From contig MEPC01000042.1 of NCBI GenBank assembly GCA_001769655.1, positions 254,396 through 318,395 of the forward strand: a stretch of 64,000 nt of DNA, in the 5' to 3' direction. This stretch comes from Bacteroidetes bacterium RIFCSPLOWO2_12_FULL_37_12. Its GTDB lineage: Bacteria > Bacteroidota > Bacteroidia > 2-12-FULL-37-12. The translations under genes were made by a program, and so were the position numbers. The notes below the pieces were generated by a model. It made no database searches. It worked only from the letters and a program-made list of their open reading frames with translations, and was not told where the DNA came from. This document shows positions 52,570 to 63,164 of the stretch, in pieces; the stretch's first letter is position 1; every line of letters starts with the position of its first letter.

Positions 52570-53676
52570 ATGGCAAAATATATCTACCAGCATAAAAACT
52601 GGTCTGCATTTACTTGGCAAGACAAAGTCATAAATTCTGTATTTGGCGAAGTTCGATTGATGCAAGGCAAAATTATTGGACAAATGAACGCCCTGGGCTT
52701 TTCTGCCAAAAAGGAAGCCACCCTAACCGCATTAACCTTAGACGTTGTAAAATCATCTGAAATAGAGGGCGAAATGCTCAACTACAACCAAGTGCGTTCG
52801 TCCATAGCAAGGCGTTTGGGCATTAACACAGCAGGACTTGTGCCGAGTAGCCGCCATATAGAAGGCGTGGTAGAAATGATGCTCGATGCCACACAAAACT
52901 TTAGCTTACCTTTAACCGAAAAACGTTTGCTTGGCTGGCACGCCGCACTTTTCCCCACAGGATACAGTGGACCTTACGAAATAGAAGTGGGACAATACCG
53001 AACAGGCGAAATGCAAGTAGTTTCGGGTGCAATGGGCAAAGAAAAAGTGCATTACACAGCAGTAAATCCCAAACTTGTAAAAAAAGAAATGGACAAGTTT
53101 TTAGATTGGTTCAACAACGACAGCACTCTTGACCCTGTGTTGAAAGCCGCCATAGCACACTTTTGGTTTATCATCATCCACCCTTTTGATGACGGAAACG
53201 GTAGAATAGGACGAGCTATTACCGATATGTTGCTTGCCCGTGCCGAAGGCAGTGGAGAACGATTTTACAGCATGTCGAGCCAAATATTAGCCGAACGTAA
53301 ACGCTACTACGAAATATTACAAAAAGTGCAACACAGCTCAGGTGATATTACCGAATGGATCGACTGGTTTTTACATTGCCTCAACAATGCAATGCTTTCC
53401 ACCGAAAACACTACACAAAAAATATTGCGTAAAGCTGAATTTTGGAAACTACACGAACATACGCCCATCAACGAACGCCAACGCTTAATGCTTAACAAAC
53501 TTTTTGACGGTTTCGAAGGAAAACTGCAAACGTCAAAATGGGCTAAAATTACCAAGACCTCTGCCGACACCGCACTACGGGATATAAAAGACCTGGTAGG
53601 AAAAGGTATCTTGCAACAAATGGACGAAGTTGGACGAAATGCAAATTATGAATTAGCTGACCTTAAATTAAAATAA
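52570..53676 (+). CDS. Fic-family protein (DUF4172 N-terminus)
   Basis: 368 residues. The Fic active-site motif is HPFDDGNGRIGRAITDMLLA (about residue 198) with the catalytic His. An N-terminal DUF4172-like domain carries the inhibitory helix motif SSEIEGE at about residue 64, so it is a class II, self-inhibited Fic. The C-terminal winged-helix-like part (TKTSADTALRDIKDLVGKGILQQ) could bind DNA and act on the repeated operator upstream. Fic enzymes transfer AMP or other nucleotides to proteins; the target is unknown. Base composition is somewhat richer in GC than its neighbours. Confidence 0.88.
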   Translation: MAKYIYQHKNWSAFTWQDKVINSVFGEVRLMQGKIIGQMNALGFSAKKEATLTALTLDVVKSSEIEGEMLNYNQVRSSIARRLGINTAGLVPSSRHIEGVVEMMLDATQNFSLPLTEKRLLGWHAALFPTGYSGPYEIEVGQYRTGEMQVVSGAMGKEKVHYTAVNPKLVKKEMDKFLDWFNNDSTLDPVLKAAIAHFWFIIIHPFDDGNGRIGRAITDMLLARAEGSGERFYSMSSQILAERKRYYEILQKVQHSSGDITEWIDWFLHCLNNAMLSTENTTQKILRKAEFWKLHEHTPINERQRLMLNKLFDGFEGKLQTSKWAKITKTSADTALRDIKDLVGKGILQQMDEVGRNANYELADLKLK

Positions 53677-53685
53677 CCACTAACT

Positions 53686-53743
53686 ATAACAACTAAGGTT
53701 TCGTTGCGTCCTTATGATATGCAATTCAGCCACTGTCGTAGAA
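53686..53743. repeat. Island repeat B, copy 2
   Basis: ATAACAACTAAGGTTTCGTT then ATGCAATTCAGCCACTGT resembles 49977-50036 at about three quarters of positions. It directly follows the Fic stop and marks the right end of the second accessory unit. Confidence 0.6.
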
Positions 53744-53800
53744 CGTGCCGCCAACTTATATTTATATGAAAAAAATTAAATGTAGTTTTATAGATTCCCC

Positions 53801-56800
53801 CTACCTCCTTCTGTACTTCGTCCTTGCCTTAGTAAACCAAATCGTTTTTTCCGATACATCCACTAATTGAAATGCGTAGTCGTCAGGGTCTTGTTTTTCG
53901 GTATTGTCTTTCTTTCGTACTTCATCATTAAACATCTGATCCGACGAAACACATCCGAGTGTCCGGGTGCTGAAATCAATGTAATACCATAATTCAGGAT
54001 TTACTTCCAGGTAAAGTGTCACTCCCTCAAAGGGTCCTGAGCGGATTTTTCCTTTTCGGATTTCAATCAGTCCTTTTATTTTTTTGTCAATGGGTTTATT
54101 CAAAATATTTGAAACACCCAGTTCGCCTACACTGTAATAAGCATTATGCTCTTCAGACCAGCGCAGTTCGGCATCTGAAATAACAATATTGTTTTTAAAG
54201 TCGGAACTTAAGTCAACCACCATATCCGGTTTCTCACTTTCGAGGGTCTTGAGATATTTCTGGGTTTTTTTATCTCCGATAAAAGATGCCAACTGCAAAG
54301 CCAGTTGATTTTTCTGAGGATGTGCTTCAGAGCGACCTAACCGGGTTTGATTAAACACTGAATCACCCATCAGTTTCAAGGCATCGCCCGGAAATTTGAA
54401 TTCAAAAACAAGAAACGTATTGAAAACATAATCGTTTTCATTCTTCTTAATAGCGCCTGTTCCGGAAGCATATAAATTCATGTCTTTTGTCCGGTGCAGG
54501 AAATTCATCTTTCCTTCAAAGTCAATCCGGTTTGCCTGTTCATCATATTTCAGAAGATTCCCTTCGAGAGAATTGTAAAGGATTTTATCTTTATCACCGA
54601 TTACAAAATTGTTTTTCTTGTTGTCAAAATATAACAATCCCTCGGCATTAAAGATATCGTCATGCTTTTCCAGCTTCTTAGGAGAAAGAAAAGTGTTATA
54701 GAGATTTAGCGAATCCTGGTCAAAATGAATTCCTGTCACCAGGTCACCGGCAACTTCTCTGTTGATTTTAATATATAAAGAATCGGGGTTGACAGTTTCT
54801 TTATAACGGATCCAGCGGGGACCTTCGGCTGTGGGCGCACGGGCGAGCATGACACTCACATGCCCATTGAAGTACATGAATTTATTCTCTGCATTAAGAG
54901 TGGCACCGCCCTTAAATTGTATGCGTGGAGTAATCTGAAATTTTTGTTCTTCCGGAATATCGGATTTAGCGCGGGTATGTCCCTCTTCAAGAGAAAAATC
55001 GTTAAAAGTCAGATTGGTTTTTCCACCCCCGGAATTTTTAAATTCTACAATTCCCTGTCCCTGAAATTTTTTTCTCGAAAGAATATTCAGTTGCGAATTA
55101 ATCAGGTGATGGTATTTATTCAGGGTATCGGCTTCCACTCTGGCATTAAGCAAGGGGTCCATTGCGGCATTTTCTCTAACCGTAACTTCGTTGGAATCCG
55201 GTCTTATAAATGCATCGGCTACACGGATATAGGGAATTCCGCTGACATTCAGATTTTGCTGTTTAATATCGTATAATGCATTAGTGGCATTATACACCAA
55301 TGAATCCTGATCTTTCTTTGTGGAATAAAAATAGGCATCGGAAATTTTTGCGTCGGGTGGTTTTTTCATAGAAACTGTTTGTCTGGCAATATCCCAGTTT
55401 CCATGACGGAGTGATGTTTTGTATTGAACAAAGGGGAAAGAGGTAGCCGCTCCTTTGGAAATGGATTTAAAATCGGCATTCTTTCCTGCGATGTCAAAAT
55501 TCAGCATGGCATTGAGTGACACCAACGCAGGTTTTTCCGGATTTTCAGATTTAATTTTGAAATCAGACGAGTCGGCGTTGAAGCTGTTTTGTGCAAATTT
55601 GAAGTAATGCGATTTCACTTCGGCTCCGGCTATGTCGAGCAGACCATCGCCGTATAATCCTCCGGGAGTCAACACAATGTCCCCTTTCCAGATTGTGTTT
55701 TCATCGTAAAGAAACATGGGGGCATCGGTACTCGAAATATACATGCTATCTTTTTGTGTTGCCCAGTGCATTTTATAATTAGTGACACTTGCTTTAGGAT
55801 AGGTGACTTTTGCATAAGGACCCGCCGGCAATTCCCATTGGGTTCCTAAGGTATTTACCGAATCGAAAAAGAATACAAAGTCCTGGGATTTACCCAACGA
55901 TGAAAGATATTTTACAGTTCCTTTTCCTCTCAAGCCCTGATTGGATAACGAAATTTTTTCAAAATATTTTCCTTTATCAATATAGGCATCTAAACCTTCT
56001 TGCGGAGTGACATAATCGAATCCCAATGAATTGTCGGGCATCACTTTTAAGTCCTGTTTGATAACCGGAAAAATTCCACCTGAATGAAATTCACCATTGA
56101 AACTGATGGAACGAACGTCAAAACTTTTCAATGAATCCACTTTAAATGGATTAAGCTTATGAAAAAAACGGGTACGATCATAAATCCCATTAAATATAGA
56201 TGGCTTGTCATAATATACATACGATTCTGATTCAGAATTAAACTTAGGATAGGAAGGATTTTTTTTATTGCCTGATTTATTTTTGGGTTGGTCTAAAAAT
56301 AAAGTTCCGGAGAGATCGCTCAGGGTGGATCCAACATATTTCTCTCTCGATTTACCTTTTTTGTCTTTTTCGGAAGTTGGAACTAAAAAGCGAAGTGAGT
56401 CAATATTATTCAGTTTTACAGCAAACGAATCATAATTAAATTTAAAGTCATCTCCATAAAATTCGAATCTTCCTGCTTTAATTTTCCCACTGAAATTTAC
56501 GCTCCGGTTTTTTTCGATAGTCAGTTCTTTTCCTTTAGGTTCAACAAATACTTTTTGTGAATCGCTGAGATAAAAGGGTTTGCACCCGCGAATAATAAGC
56601 TCTTGTGTGGCTAAATCAAGAGTGGCATTGGGTTCTCCCTCAATGGTGGAACGCATCATAATATTATCATAATCACTTTTTTTAAAATTTGATTCTACCC
56701 AATGTCTTGCTTTGGAAAATAAAATGACTCTGCCGCTTACTCCGTTATAATCAATAAAGCCCTCATTATAAAGAGTTGCCATCGCACCTTTAATTAATTT

Positions 56801-58450
56801 AATATTTATTTTATTGGATTCGGCAATATCAATGTCGAAAATGGTATCAGATTTATTTTTTTTTGCCACATTCAATGCTAATTGCAAGGGATGAAAATTG
56901 TAAGTTCCCTGCAATCCTTCATACGTTCGTTTGTAATATCTTTCGGTTGACTCAAACTTTGCTTCCGCTTCACTTTTTCCGGTCAACAGGGTAAAGTCAA
57001 TTTTAGGTTCATCGAGGTCATAATAAACTGCCTCTACATCTATTTCCATTTTATGATAGGAATCAATAAACGGGGAGTGTCCTAATCCTTTATTCTGTTT
57101 AACCAAAATCACTTTGTTATTCTTTTTATTGTATTTGAAAATGACGCCGGGATGATACACAGAATCGTTGTGATGAAAAAATGTTACTCCTGACTTATTG
57201 GAAATCACAGCCGTATCAAAAATGGAAAATGCTTTTCCGTATGCAATTACTAATGGTTTAGCTTTCGGTCCTATTTCGAGTGTAGAAAATTTGCCTTCCG
57301 TAGAAGAACCGACTTTGGTGCGTCCTCGGAGAGAAAATCCACCTTTGTAGCGCAGATTATTTCCGATATTTTTTACCTGCACGTCATTGATAATGGATTG
57401 AAAAAAAGGATAAACAGCCATTTCCTGATTTTGGCGTTTCTGGCTTTTAAAAATAAGGTTTCCAAGAATGGGTTTATCAGAAACTTCCGGGAAAGTAAGT
57501 GTCACTGAATCGGCTTTAAATTCCGGTTTGTTGGTAAATAAATAATAGTTTTTCAAATCAGCATGCACCACTTCGGGGAGCAGTTGTACACAGGTCCAGT
57601 TAAATTTCCCTCCGGTGCCTTTGAATGAATTATTGATGGCAAAATAACTTCCACTTGTACCGGTTATCTGCGTTGAATCGTGGCGGGTTTTAATCACCAG
57701 ATCCATTTTATCGAAATTAATTTTAGCACCAGTGCTTGCAAACATTTCTTCTTCTACAAATGATTCATAATAATTCTGTTCTGCTTGTCCCCATTGCTCA
57801 TCTTCTTTAGAGCCCCACCCGGATTCATTCCATTCATTAGAATCGTTCCAGTACTCATCAGAATTAACATCCAGTTTGGGGGTAGTATCCTGTTCTGGTG
57901 ATTTTATATCTAATGATTGTTCAATGGCAGAGGGAAGTTTTTCGGATATGTATTCGAAGCTGTAATTACCTCCTTTAATGTACCAAGTATGATAGTTGGT
58001 GGAATATAAGGCAGAGCGGTAAAAAAGATTTTTGCAGGTAATTACAAAATTATGAAACGCCTTCGGGGTTTCATTCTCCAGAATTTTTTTTAACGTGGAA
58101 GCATACTCGTTAAAAAATTTATCATTCAGCATTTTGCGGTTATAGGCATAATAGAGTGACATCACAAAATCTTCGAATTGAGGAAATGCTTTCATTTTTT
58201 TATCCAGCATGGATTGACTGAGGGCGATGATTATTTTTTTTTGGTGGATTTTCAGGTCATTGGAATTCCAGAACGATTCCATGTCACCGGCGGCGTTGAT
58301 TGCCGATGGACGGTTTGATTTTTTCATAAAAACGCTGAACTCAGAAATAAACTTAGCGGGGTCTTCGGAGAAATGGGAGATTTGCTGAGCAACCGTTAGC
58401 CGGCTGAACAAAATAAAAATTATATAAAAAAAAAAAATTTTAAGTGACAT
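53801..58450 (-). CDS. Giant exported protein, paralogue 1
   Basis: 1549 residues with a signal peptide (MSLKIFFFYIIFILFSRLTVAQ) and no recognised domain. The first 200 residues are helical (AINAAGDMESFWNSNDLKIHQKKI) and end in an acidic Trp/Glu segment (YWNDSNEWNESGWGSKEDEQWG). The rest is a long series of beta-rich repeats with recurring TLDLATQELIIRGCKPFYLSDSQ, LRGRTKVGSST and GGLYGDGLLDIAGAEVKSH. The architecture resembles large envelope proteins of the OstA/LptD- or AsmA-like kind, but no such domain is assigned. It starts one base into the stop of its paralogue (TAATG). Probably periplasmic or outer-membrane associated. Confidence 0.65.
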   Translation of the reverse strand: MSLKIFFFYIIFILFSRLTVAQQISHFSEDPAKFISEFSVFMKKSNRPSAINAAGDMESFWNSNDLKIHQKKIIIALSQSMLDKKMKAFPQFEDFVMSLYYAYNRKMLNDKFFNEYASTLKKILENETPKAFHNFVITCKNLFYRSALYSTNYHTWYIKGGNYSFEYISEKLPSAIEQSLDIKSPEQDTTPKLDVNSDEYWNDSNEWNESGWGSKEDEQWGQAEQNYYESFVEEEMFASTGAKINFDKMDLVIKTRHDSTQITGTSGSYFAINNSFKGTGGKFNWTCVQLLPEVVHADLKNYYLFTNKPEFKADSVTLTFPEVSDKPILGNLIFKSQKRQNQEMAVYPFFQSIINDVQVKNIGNNLRYKGGFSLRGRTKVGSSTEGKFSTLEIGPKAKPLVIAYGKAFSIFDTAVISNKSGVTFFHHNDSVYHPGVIFKYNKKNNKVILVKQNKGLGHSPFIDSYHKMEIDVEAVYYDLDEPKIDFTLLTGKSEAEAKFESTERYYKRTYEGLQGTYNFHPLQLALNVAKKNKSDTIFDIDIAESNKINIKLIKGAMATLYNEGFIDYNGVSGRVILFSKARHWVESNFKKSDYDNIMMRSTIEGEPNATLDLATQELIIRGCKPFYLSDSQKVFVEPKGKELTIEKNRSVNFSGKIKAGRFEFYGDDFKFNYDSFAVKLNNIDSLRFLVPTSEKDKKGKSREKYVGSTLSDLSGTLFLDQPKNKSGNKKNPSYPKFNSESESYVYYDKPSIFNGIYDRTRFFHKLNPFKVDSLKSFDVRSISFNGEFHSGGIFPVIKQDLKVMPDNSLGFDYVTPQEGLDAYIDKGKYFEKISLSNQGLRGKGTVKYLSSLGKSQDFVFFFDSVNTLGTQWELPAGPYAKVTYPKASVTNYKMHWATQKDSMYISSTDAPMFLYDENTIWKGDIVLTPGGLYGDGLLDIAGAEVKSHYFKFAQNSFNADSSDFKIKSENPEKPALVSLNAMLNFDIAGKNADFKSISKGAATSFPFVQYKTSLRHGNWDIARQTVSMKKPPDAKISDAYFYSTKKDQDSLVYNATNALYDIKQQNLNVSGIPYIRVADAFIRPDSNEVTVRENAAMDPLLNARVEADTLNKYHHLINSQLNILSRKKFQGQGIVEFKNSGGGKTNLTFNDFSLEEGHTRAKSDIPEEQKFQITPRIQFKGGATLNAENKFMYFNGHVSVMLARAPTAEGPRWIRYKETVNPDSLYIKINREVAGDLVTGIHFDQDSLNLYNTFLSPKKLEKHDDIFNAEGLLYFDNKKNNFVIGDKDKILYNSLEGNLLKYDEQANRIDFEGKMNFLHRTKDMNLYASGTGAIKKNENDYVFNTFLVFEFKFPGDALKLMGDSVFNQTRLGRSEAHPQKNQLALQLASFIGDKKTQKYLKTLESEKPDMVVDLSSDFKNNIVISDAELRWSEEHNAYYSVGELGVSNILNKPIDKKIKGLIEIRKGKIRSGPFEGVTLYLEVNPELWYYIDFSTRTLGCVSSDQMFNDEVRKKDNTEKQDPDDYAFQLVDVSEKTIWFTKARTKYRRR

Positions 58451-61400
58451 TACCTTTTCTTATACTTGCTTCTGTATCCGTTTAACCAGACAATCCTGTC
58501 GGAAGTTTCTACCAACTCAAAACCGTAATCAGATTTCTTTTCAACGGTTGACTTCTTACGTATTTCTTCATTAAAAATAGGATCAGATGACACGCAGGAT
58601 AATGTCCGTGTACTGTACCAGAAATAATACCATAAATCCGGAGTTACTTCAAAATAAAGTGTGACACTCTCAATGGGTCCTATTTTGGCTTTGGCTTTCT
58701 TAATTTCTATAGCACCTTTCACTTTCTTGTCAATGGGCTTTTTCAGAATATTAGAAACCCCAATTTCACCCACGCTATAATAGGCATTGTTTTCTTCAGA
58801 CCAATGAAGTTCTACATCGGAAAGAACGATATTGTTTTTAAAATCAGAGCTAAGGTCAACCACAAGATCCGGTTTTTCAGTTTCCAAAGTGGTTAAATAT
58901 TTTTGAGTTTTCTTTTCCCCGATAAATTGCGCTAATTGAAGTGCCAGTAAATTTTTTTGCGGATGTGCTTCCGCCATTCCTATCCGTGTTTGACTAAACA
59001 TCGAATCACCCATGACTTTCAAGCCATCCCCAAAAAATTGAAATTCAAAAATCATGAAGGCATTAAACACATATTCATTTTCATTTTTCTTAATATAACC
59101 ATTGCCTGAGGCGTACAAATTCATATCTTTACTTCTATGTAGAAAATTCATTTTTCCCTCGAAGTCCACTTTATTTACTTCATCATTAAAACGAACAAGA
59201 TTTCCTTCGAGAGCATTATACAAGACCTTGTCTTTGTCGCCGATAACAAAACTTTTCTTCTTGTTATCGTAGTACAATAGCCCTTCGGTGGTGAAAATGT
59301 CATCGTGCTTAACCATCTTTTTGGGAGAAAGGAATGTATTGTAAAGATTAACAGAATCCTGGTCAAGATGAATTCCGGTGACAAGGTCTCCTGCGGCTTC
59401 TTTATCAATTGTAATATATAGTGAATCCGGATTGACCACTTGTTTTAAACGTAACCATCGAGGTCCTTCACCGGTTGTTGCCCTGGTAAGTTGAACTCTA
59501 ACATATCCGTTGAAATACAAAAATTTATCTTCTGCTGTCAATACAGCATCGCCTCTGAACTGAATTCGTGGAGTGATTTGAAAATTAAGTTCCTCAGGAA
59601 TATTTGATTTGGCACGGGTATGCCCATTTTCAAATGAAAATTCTTTAAACGTTAAATCAGTTTTGCTTTTTCCGGAATTTTCAAATTTAACTATCCCTTC
59701 TCCCTGAAATTTTCGCTTGGAAAATATGTTTAAGTCAGATTTTACAATATCATGGTACTTATTTAATGTATCGGCTATTACTATAGCATTGAGCAACGGG
59801 TCCATAGAGGCATTTTCCCTGACCAATACTTTGTTGGAATCAGGTTTGATATATGCATCTGCCACCCGTATGTACGGAATGCCACTGATATTCAGATTCT
59901 GCTGTTTAATATCATACAGTGCATAACTGGCATTAAATACCAATGAATCCTGCTCTTTTTTTGTAGAATAGAAATAGGACTCGGATAGTTTAGAATTGGG
60001 CGGCATTTTCATGGCAACGGTCTGTTTGGCTATATCCCAGTAGCCCTGTTTCAGAGAGGTATTGTATTGCACAAAAGGAAAAGACGTTGCCGCCCCTTTT
60101 GAGATAGAACGGAAATCAGCGCTTTTTCCTACGATATCAAAACTTACGGCGGCGTTGAGTGACACAAGCGCTGGCTTATCGGGATTATCGGATTTAATTT
60201 TGAAATCGGAAGAGTCGGCGTTGAAACTCTTCTGAGCGAATTTGAAATAATGTGATTTTACTTCCGCCCCCTCAATGTCAAGCAACCCATCGCCATATAA
60301 ACCGCCGGGAGTCAAAACGATGTCACCCACCCATTTGGTATTTTCATCGTAGAGGAACATTGGAGCATCGGTACTGGAAATATACATACTGTCTTTTTGT
60401 GTCATCCAGTGCATTTTATAATTCGTGACATTTGCTTTAGGATACGTAACTGTTCCATAAAGTCCGGCAGGTAATTCCCATTGAGTACCCAGTGTATTTA
60501 CAGAATCAAAGAAGAATATAAAATCCTGTGATTTTCCGGTTGATGAAAGATAATTTATGGTTCCGTTTCCTCTCAAACCCTGATTTGATAAGGTAATCTT
60601 TTCAAGATATTTTCCTTTATTGATATACGCATCCAGACCGTTTTCCGGAGTGATGTAATCGAATCCAAGAGAGTTATCAGGCATGACTTTTAAGTCCTGT
60701 TTGATAACCGGGAAAATTCCTCCCGAATGAAATTCTCCGTTAAAACTGATGGAACGAACGTCAAAACTTTTCAGTGAGTCCACTTTGAATGGAGTCAGTT
60801 TATGAAAAAATTTCGTACGGTCATAGACACTGTTAAAGATAGATGGTTTATCATAATATACATAAGAATCGGATTCTGAATTAAATTTCGGAAACGAAGC
60901 ATTTTTTTTCACACCGGATTTATTTTTCGGATAATCAAGAAACAAAGTACCGGTTAAATCACTTAGGGTAGAGCCCACATATTTTTCACGAGGGCGTCCA
61001 CGGCTGTCCCTTTCCGCGGTGGGAACTAAGAATCTGAGTGAGTCAATTTGCCCCAATTTTACGGCGAAAGAATCGTAATTAAAATTAAATTTATCTCCAA
61101 AAAATTCAAACCTTCCGGCTTTAATTTTTCCACCGAAATTCACTCCTCTGTTTTTTCCAAGGGTAAGTTCTTTGCCTTTGGGTTCCACATATACTTTCTG
61201 AGAATCGCTGAGATAAAATGGTTTGCACCCACGTATGATAAGTTCCTGCGTTGCTAAATCAAGAGTGGCATTGGGTTCCCCTTCAATCGTAGAACGCATG
61301 CTTATATTGTCATAATCACTTCTTTTAAAATTTGCATTTACCCACAGTCGGGATTTAGGATAAATGATAATTCTACCGTTTACTCCGTTATAATCAATGA

Positions 61401-63087
61401 AGCCCTCGTTATACAGCGTAGCCATCGCGCCTTTGATTAATTTAATATTTATTTTATTGGATTCGGCAATATCAATGTCGTAAATGGTATCTGATTTATT
61501 TTTTTTTGCAGTATTTATCGCTAATTGCAGGGGGTGAAAATTGTAAGTACCCTGTAATCCTTCATACACCCGCGATGAATATCTTTCGGTGGATTCAAAT
61601 TTTGCTTCCGCCTCGCTTTTTCCGGTTAGCAGTGTAAAATCAATTTTTGGTTCATCAAGATCATAATAGACCGCTTCCACATTTATTTCCATCTTATGGT
61701 ACGAATCAATGAAAGGAGAATGGCCTATTCCTTTTTTCTGTTTCACTAACGTTACTTTATTTTCTTTCTTATCATATTTGAAAATGACACCTGGGTGATA
61801 CACAGAATCGTTATTATGATAAAAAGTTACTCCCGCTTTTGTAGAGGTAACTTCTTCATCAAAAATTGAAAATGCTTTTCCGGTAGCAATCAGTTGAGGT
61901 TTTTTTATTGGACCTATTTCTATAGTAGAAAATTTCCCCTGGGTAGAAGAGCCAACTTTAGTTTGACCACGGAGGGAAAAACCACCTTTATACCGTAAAT
62001 TGTCTCCGATATTTTTTACAGGAATGTCATTTACAATAGATTGAAAGAAAGGATAAACTGCTTGTTTCTGACTCTGGCGTTTCTGACTCTTGAAAACAAG
62101 ATTTCCCAATATGGATTTGTCTGATACATCCGGAAAATTAAGTGTCACTGAATCGGCTTTAAATTCAGGTTTATTGGTACGAAGCGTATAATTTTTCAAG
62201 ACCGCATGTACCACATCGGGTAGGAGTTGCACACACGTCCAGTTAAATATGCCTCCTTTCCCCCTGAATGAATTATTCAGCGCAAAATAACTCCCGGAAG
62301 TTCCTGTAATTTCAGTGGAATCGTGACGGGTTTTAAAAATGAGGTTTATGTTTTCAAAATTAATTTTGGCGCCGGTAGAAACAATCGGTTCTTCTTCCTC
62401 AAACGAATCATAATATTGTTGTTCGGCTTGTCCCCATTGTTCGTCTTCCTTGGAACCCCATCCTGACTCGTTCCAGTCATTGTCATCATTCCAATAATCA
62501 TCTGAATTAACATCCACTTTAGACGAAGTATCCGATTCGGTGGGTTGTGTGTCCTGTGACTGTTCTATAATAGCGGGTAATTTTTCCGGTATATATTCAA
62601 AGCTATAACTGCCGCCATGTATGTACAACGTATTATAATTAGAAGAATAAAGTGCTGAGCGAAGAAATAAATTTTTGCAAGTCATTACAAAATTATGATA
62701 TGCCTTGGGCGATTCAAATTCAAGAATTTTTTCGAGAGTGTTTGTATAATCATCAAATAATTTCCCGGTCATCAGTTGCCGGTTATAAGCATAATAAAAC
62801 GACATGACAAAATCCTCATACTGGGGATAGGGTTTCATTTTAGCCGTCAGCATTTTCTGGCAAAGCGTCATTATTTTTTTCCGTTGATTTTCATCTAAAT
62901 CATTTGATTTCCAATAGGATTCAATATCACCTGCCGCATTGGTAGTGGAAGGGCGGTTGGCTTTTTTGAGAAAAGTAGTAAGTTCCTCTATAAATTTATC
63001 CGGTTCGGCAGAGAATTTAGTTATTTGCTGTGACCAAACGGATGAAAATATAACTAAGCTGAATACGAAACAAAGGATTTTTTTCAT
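58450..63087 (-). CDS. Giant exported protein, paralogue 2
   Basis: 1545 residues from the ATG at 63087, chosen because it begins the signal peptide (MKKILCFVFSLVIFSSVWSQ); a start 63 bases upstream gives an unlikely extension. It is closely similar along its whole length to the next gene (for example GNLVFKSQKRQ, TLDLATQELIIRGCKPFYLS, GGLYGDGLLDIEGAEVKSHYF), so the pair arose by tandem duplication. The last 100 residues differ most. The two genes overlap by one base and are probably co-expressed. No catalytic motif is visible. It is the upstream member of the pair. Confidence 0.65.
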   Translation of the reverse strand: MKKILCFVFSLVIFSSVWSQQITKFSAEPDKFIEELTTFLKKANRPSTTNAAGDIESYWKSNDLDENQRKKIMTLCQKMLTAKMKPYPQYEDFVMSFYYAYNRQLMTGKLFDDYTNTLEKILEFESPKAYHNFVMTCKNLFLRSALYSSNYNTLYIHGGSYSFEYIPEKLPAIIEQSQDTQPTESDTSSKVDVNSDDYWNDDNDWNESGWGSKEDEQWGQAEQQYYDSFEEEEPIVSTGAKINFENINLIFKTRHDSTEITGTSGSYFALNNSFRGKGGIFNWTCVQLLPDVVHAVLKNYTLRTNKPEFKADSVTLNFPDVSDKSILGNLVFKSQKRQSQKQAVYPFFQSIVNDIPVKNIGDNLRYKGGFSLRGQTKVGSSTQGKFSTIEIGPIKKPQLIATGKAFSIFDEEVTSTKAGVTFYHNNDSVYHPGVIFKYDKKENKVTLVKQKKGIGHSPFIDSYHKMEINVEAVYYDLDEPKIDFTLLTGKSEAEAKFESTERYSSRVYEGLQGTYNFHPLQLAINTAKKNKSDTIYDIDIAESNKINIKLIKGAMATLYNEGFIDYNGVNGRIIIYPKSRLWVNANFKRSDYDNISMRSTIEGEPNATLDLATQELIIRGCKPFYLSDSQKVYVEPKGKELTLGKNRGVNFGGKIKAGRFEFFGDKFNFNYDSFAVKLGQIDSLRFLVPTAERDSRGRPREKYVGSTLSDLTGTLFLDYPKNKSGVKKNASFPKFNSESDSYVYYDKPSIFNSVYDRTKFFHKLTPFKVDSLKSFDVRSISFNGEFHSGGIFPVIKQDLKVMPDNSLGFDYITPENGLDAYINKGKYLEKITLSNQGLRGNGTINYLSSTGKSQDFIFFFDSVNTLGTQWELPAGLYGTVTYPKANVTNYKMHWMTQKDSMYISSTDAPMFLYDENTKWVGDIVLTPGGLYGDGLLDIEGAEVKSHYFKFAQKSFNADSSDFKIKSDNPDKPALVSLNAAVSFDIVGKSADFRSISKGAATSFPFVQYNTSLKQGYWDIAKQTVAMKMPPNSKLSESYFYSTKKEQDSLVFNASYALYDIKQQNLNISGIPYIRVADAYIKPDSNKVLVRENASMDPLLNAIVIADTLNKYHDIVKSDLNIFSKRKFQGEGIVKFENSGKSKTDLTFKEFSFENGHTRAKSNIPEELNFQITPRIQFRGDAVLTAEDKFLYFNGYVRVQLTRATTGEGPRWLRLKQVVNPDSLYITIDKEAAGDLVTGIHLDQDSVNLYNTFLSPKKMVKHDDIFTTEGLLYYDNKKKSFVIGDKDKVLYNALEGNLVRFNDEVNKVDFEGKMNFLHRSKDMNLYASGNGYIKKNENEYVFNAFMIFEFQFFGDGLKVMGDSMFSQTRIGMAEAHPQKNLLALQLAQFIGEKKTQKYLTTLETEKPDLVVDLSSDFKNNIVLSDVELHWSEENNAYYSVGEIGVSNILKKPIDKKVKGAIEIKKAKAKIGPIESVTLYFEVTPDLWYYFWYSTRTLSCVSSDPIFNEEIRKKSTVEKKSDYGFELVETSDRIVWLNGYRSKYKKR

Positions 63088-63136
63088 TTGCTTTTCTAAG
63101 AAAGAGAAGGGCAAAGGTAGGATATTTGGGAGAATG

Positions 63137-63164
63137 TAGGGTAACCGCAAGGGTTGCCCCTACG
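63137..63164. repeat. 'ggtaaccgcaagggttgccc' palindrome
   Basis: GGTAACCGCAAGGGTTGCCC forms a hairpin (GGTAACC/GGTTGCC). It lies at the 3' end of the coiled-coil gene and resembles the coding element at 6655-6680. It overlaps the last codons of the coiled-coil gene. Confidence 0.6.

Noticed and set aside
48001..53676. BREX, DISARM or Dnd-type system
   Set aside because: No PglZ, helicase, PLD nuclease or Dnd proteins are present; only a methyltransferase, a DHH-like protein, a KAP-like NTPase and Fic.
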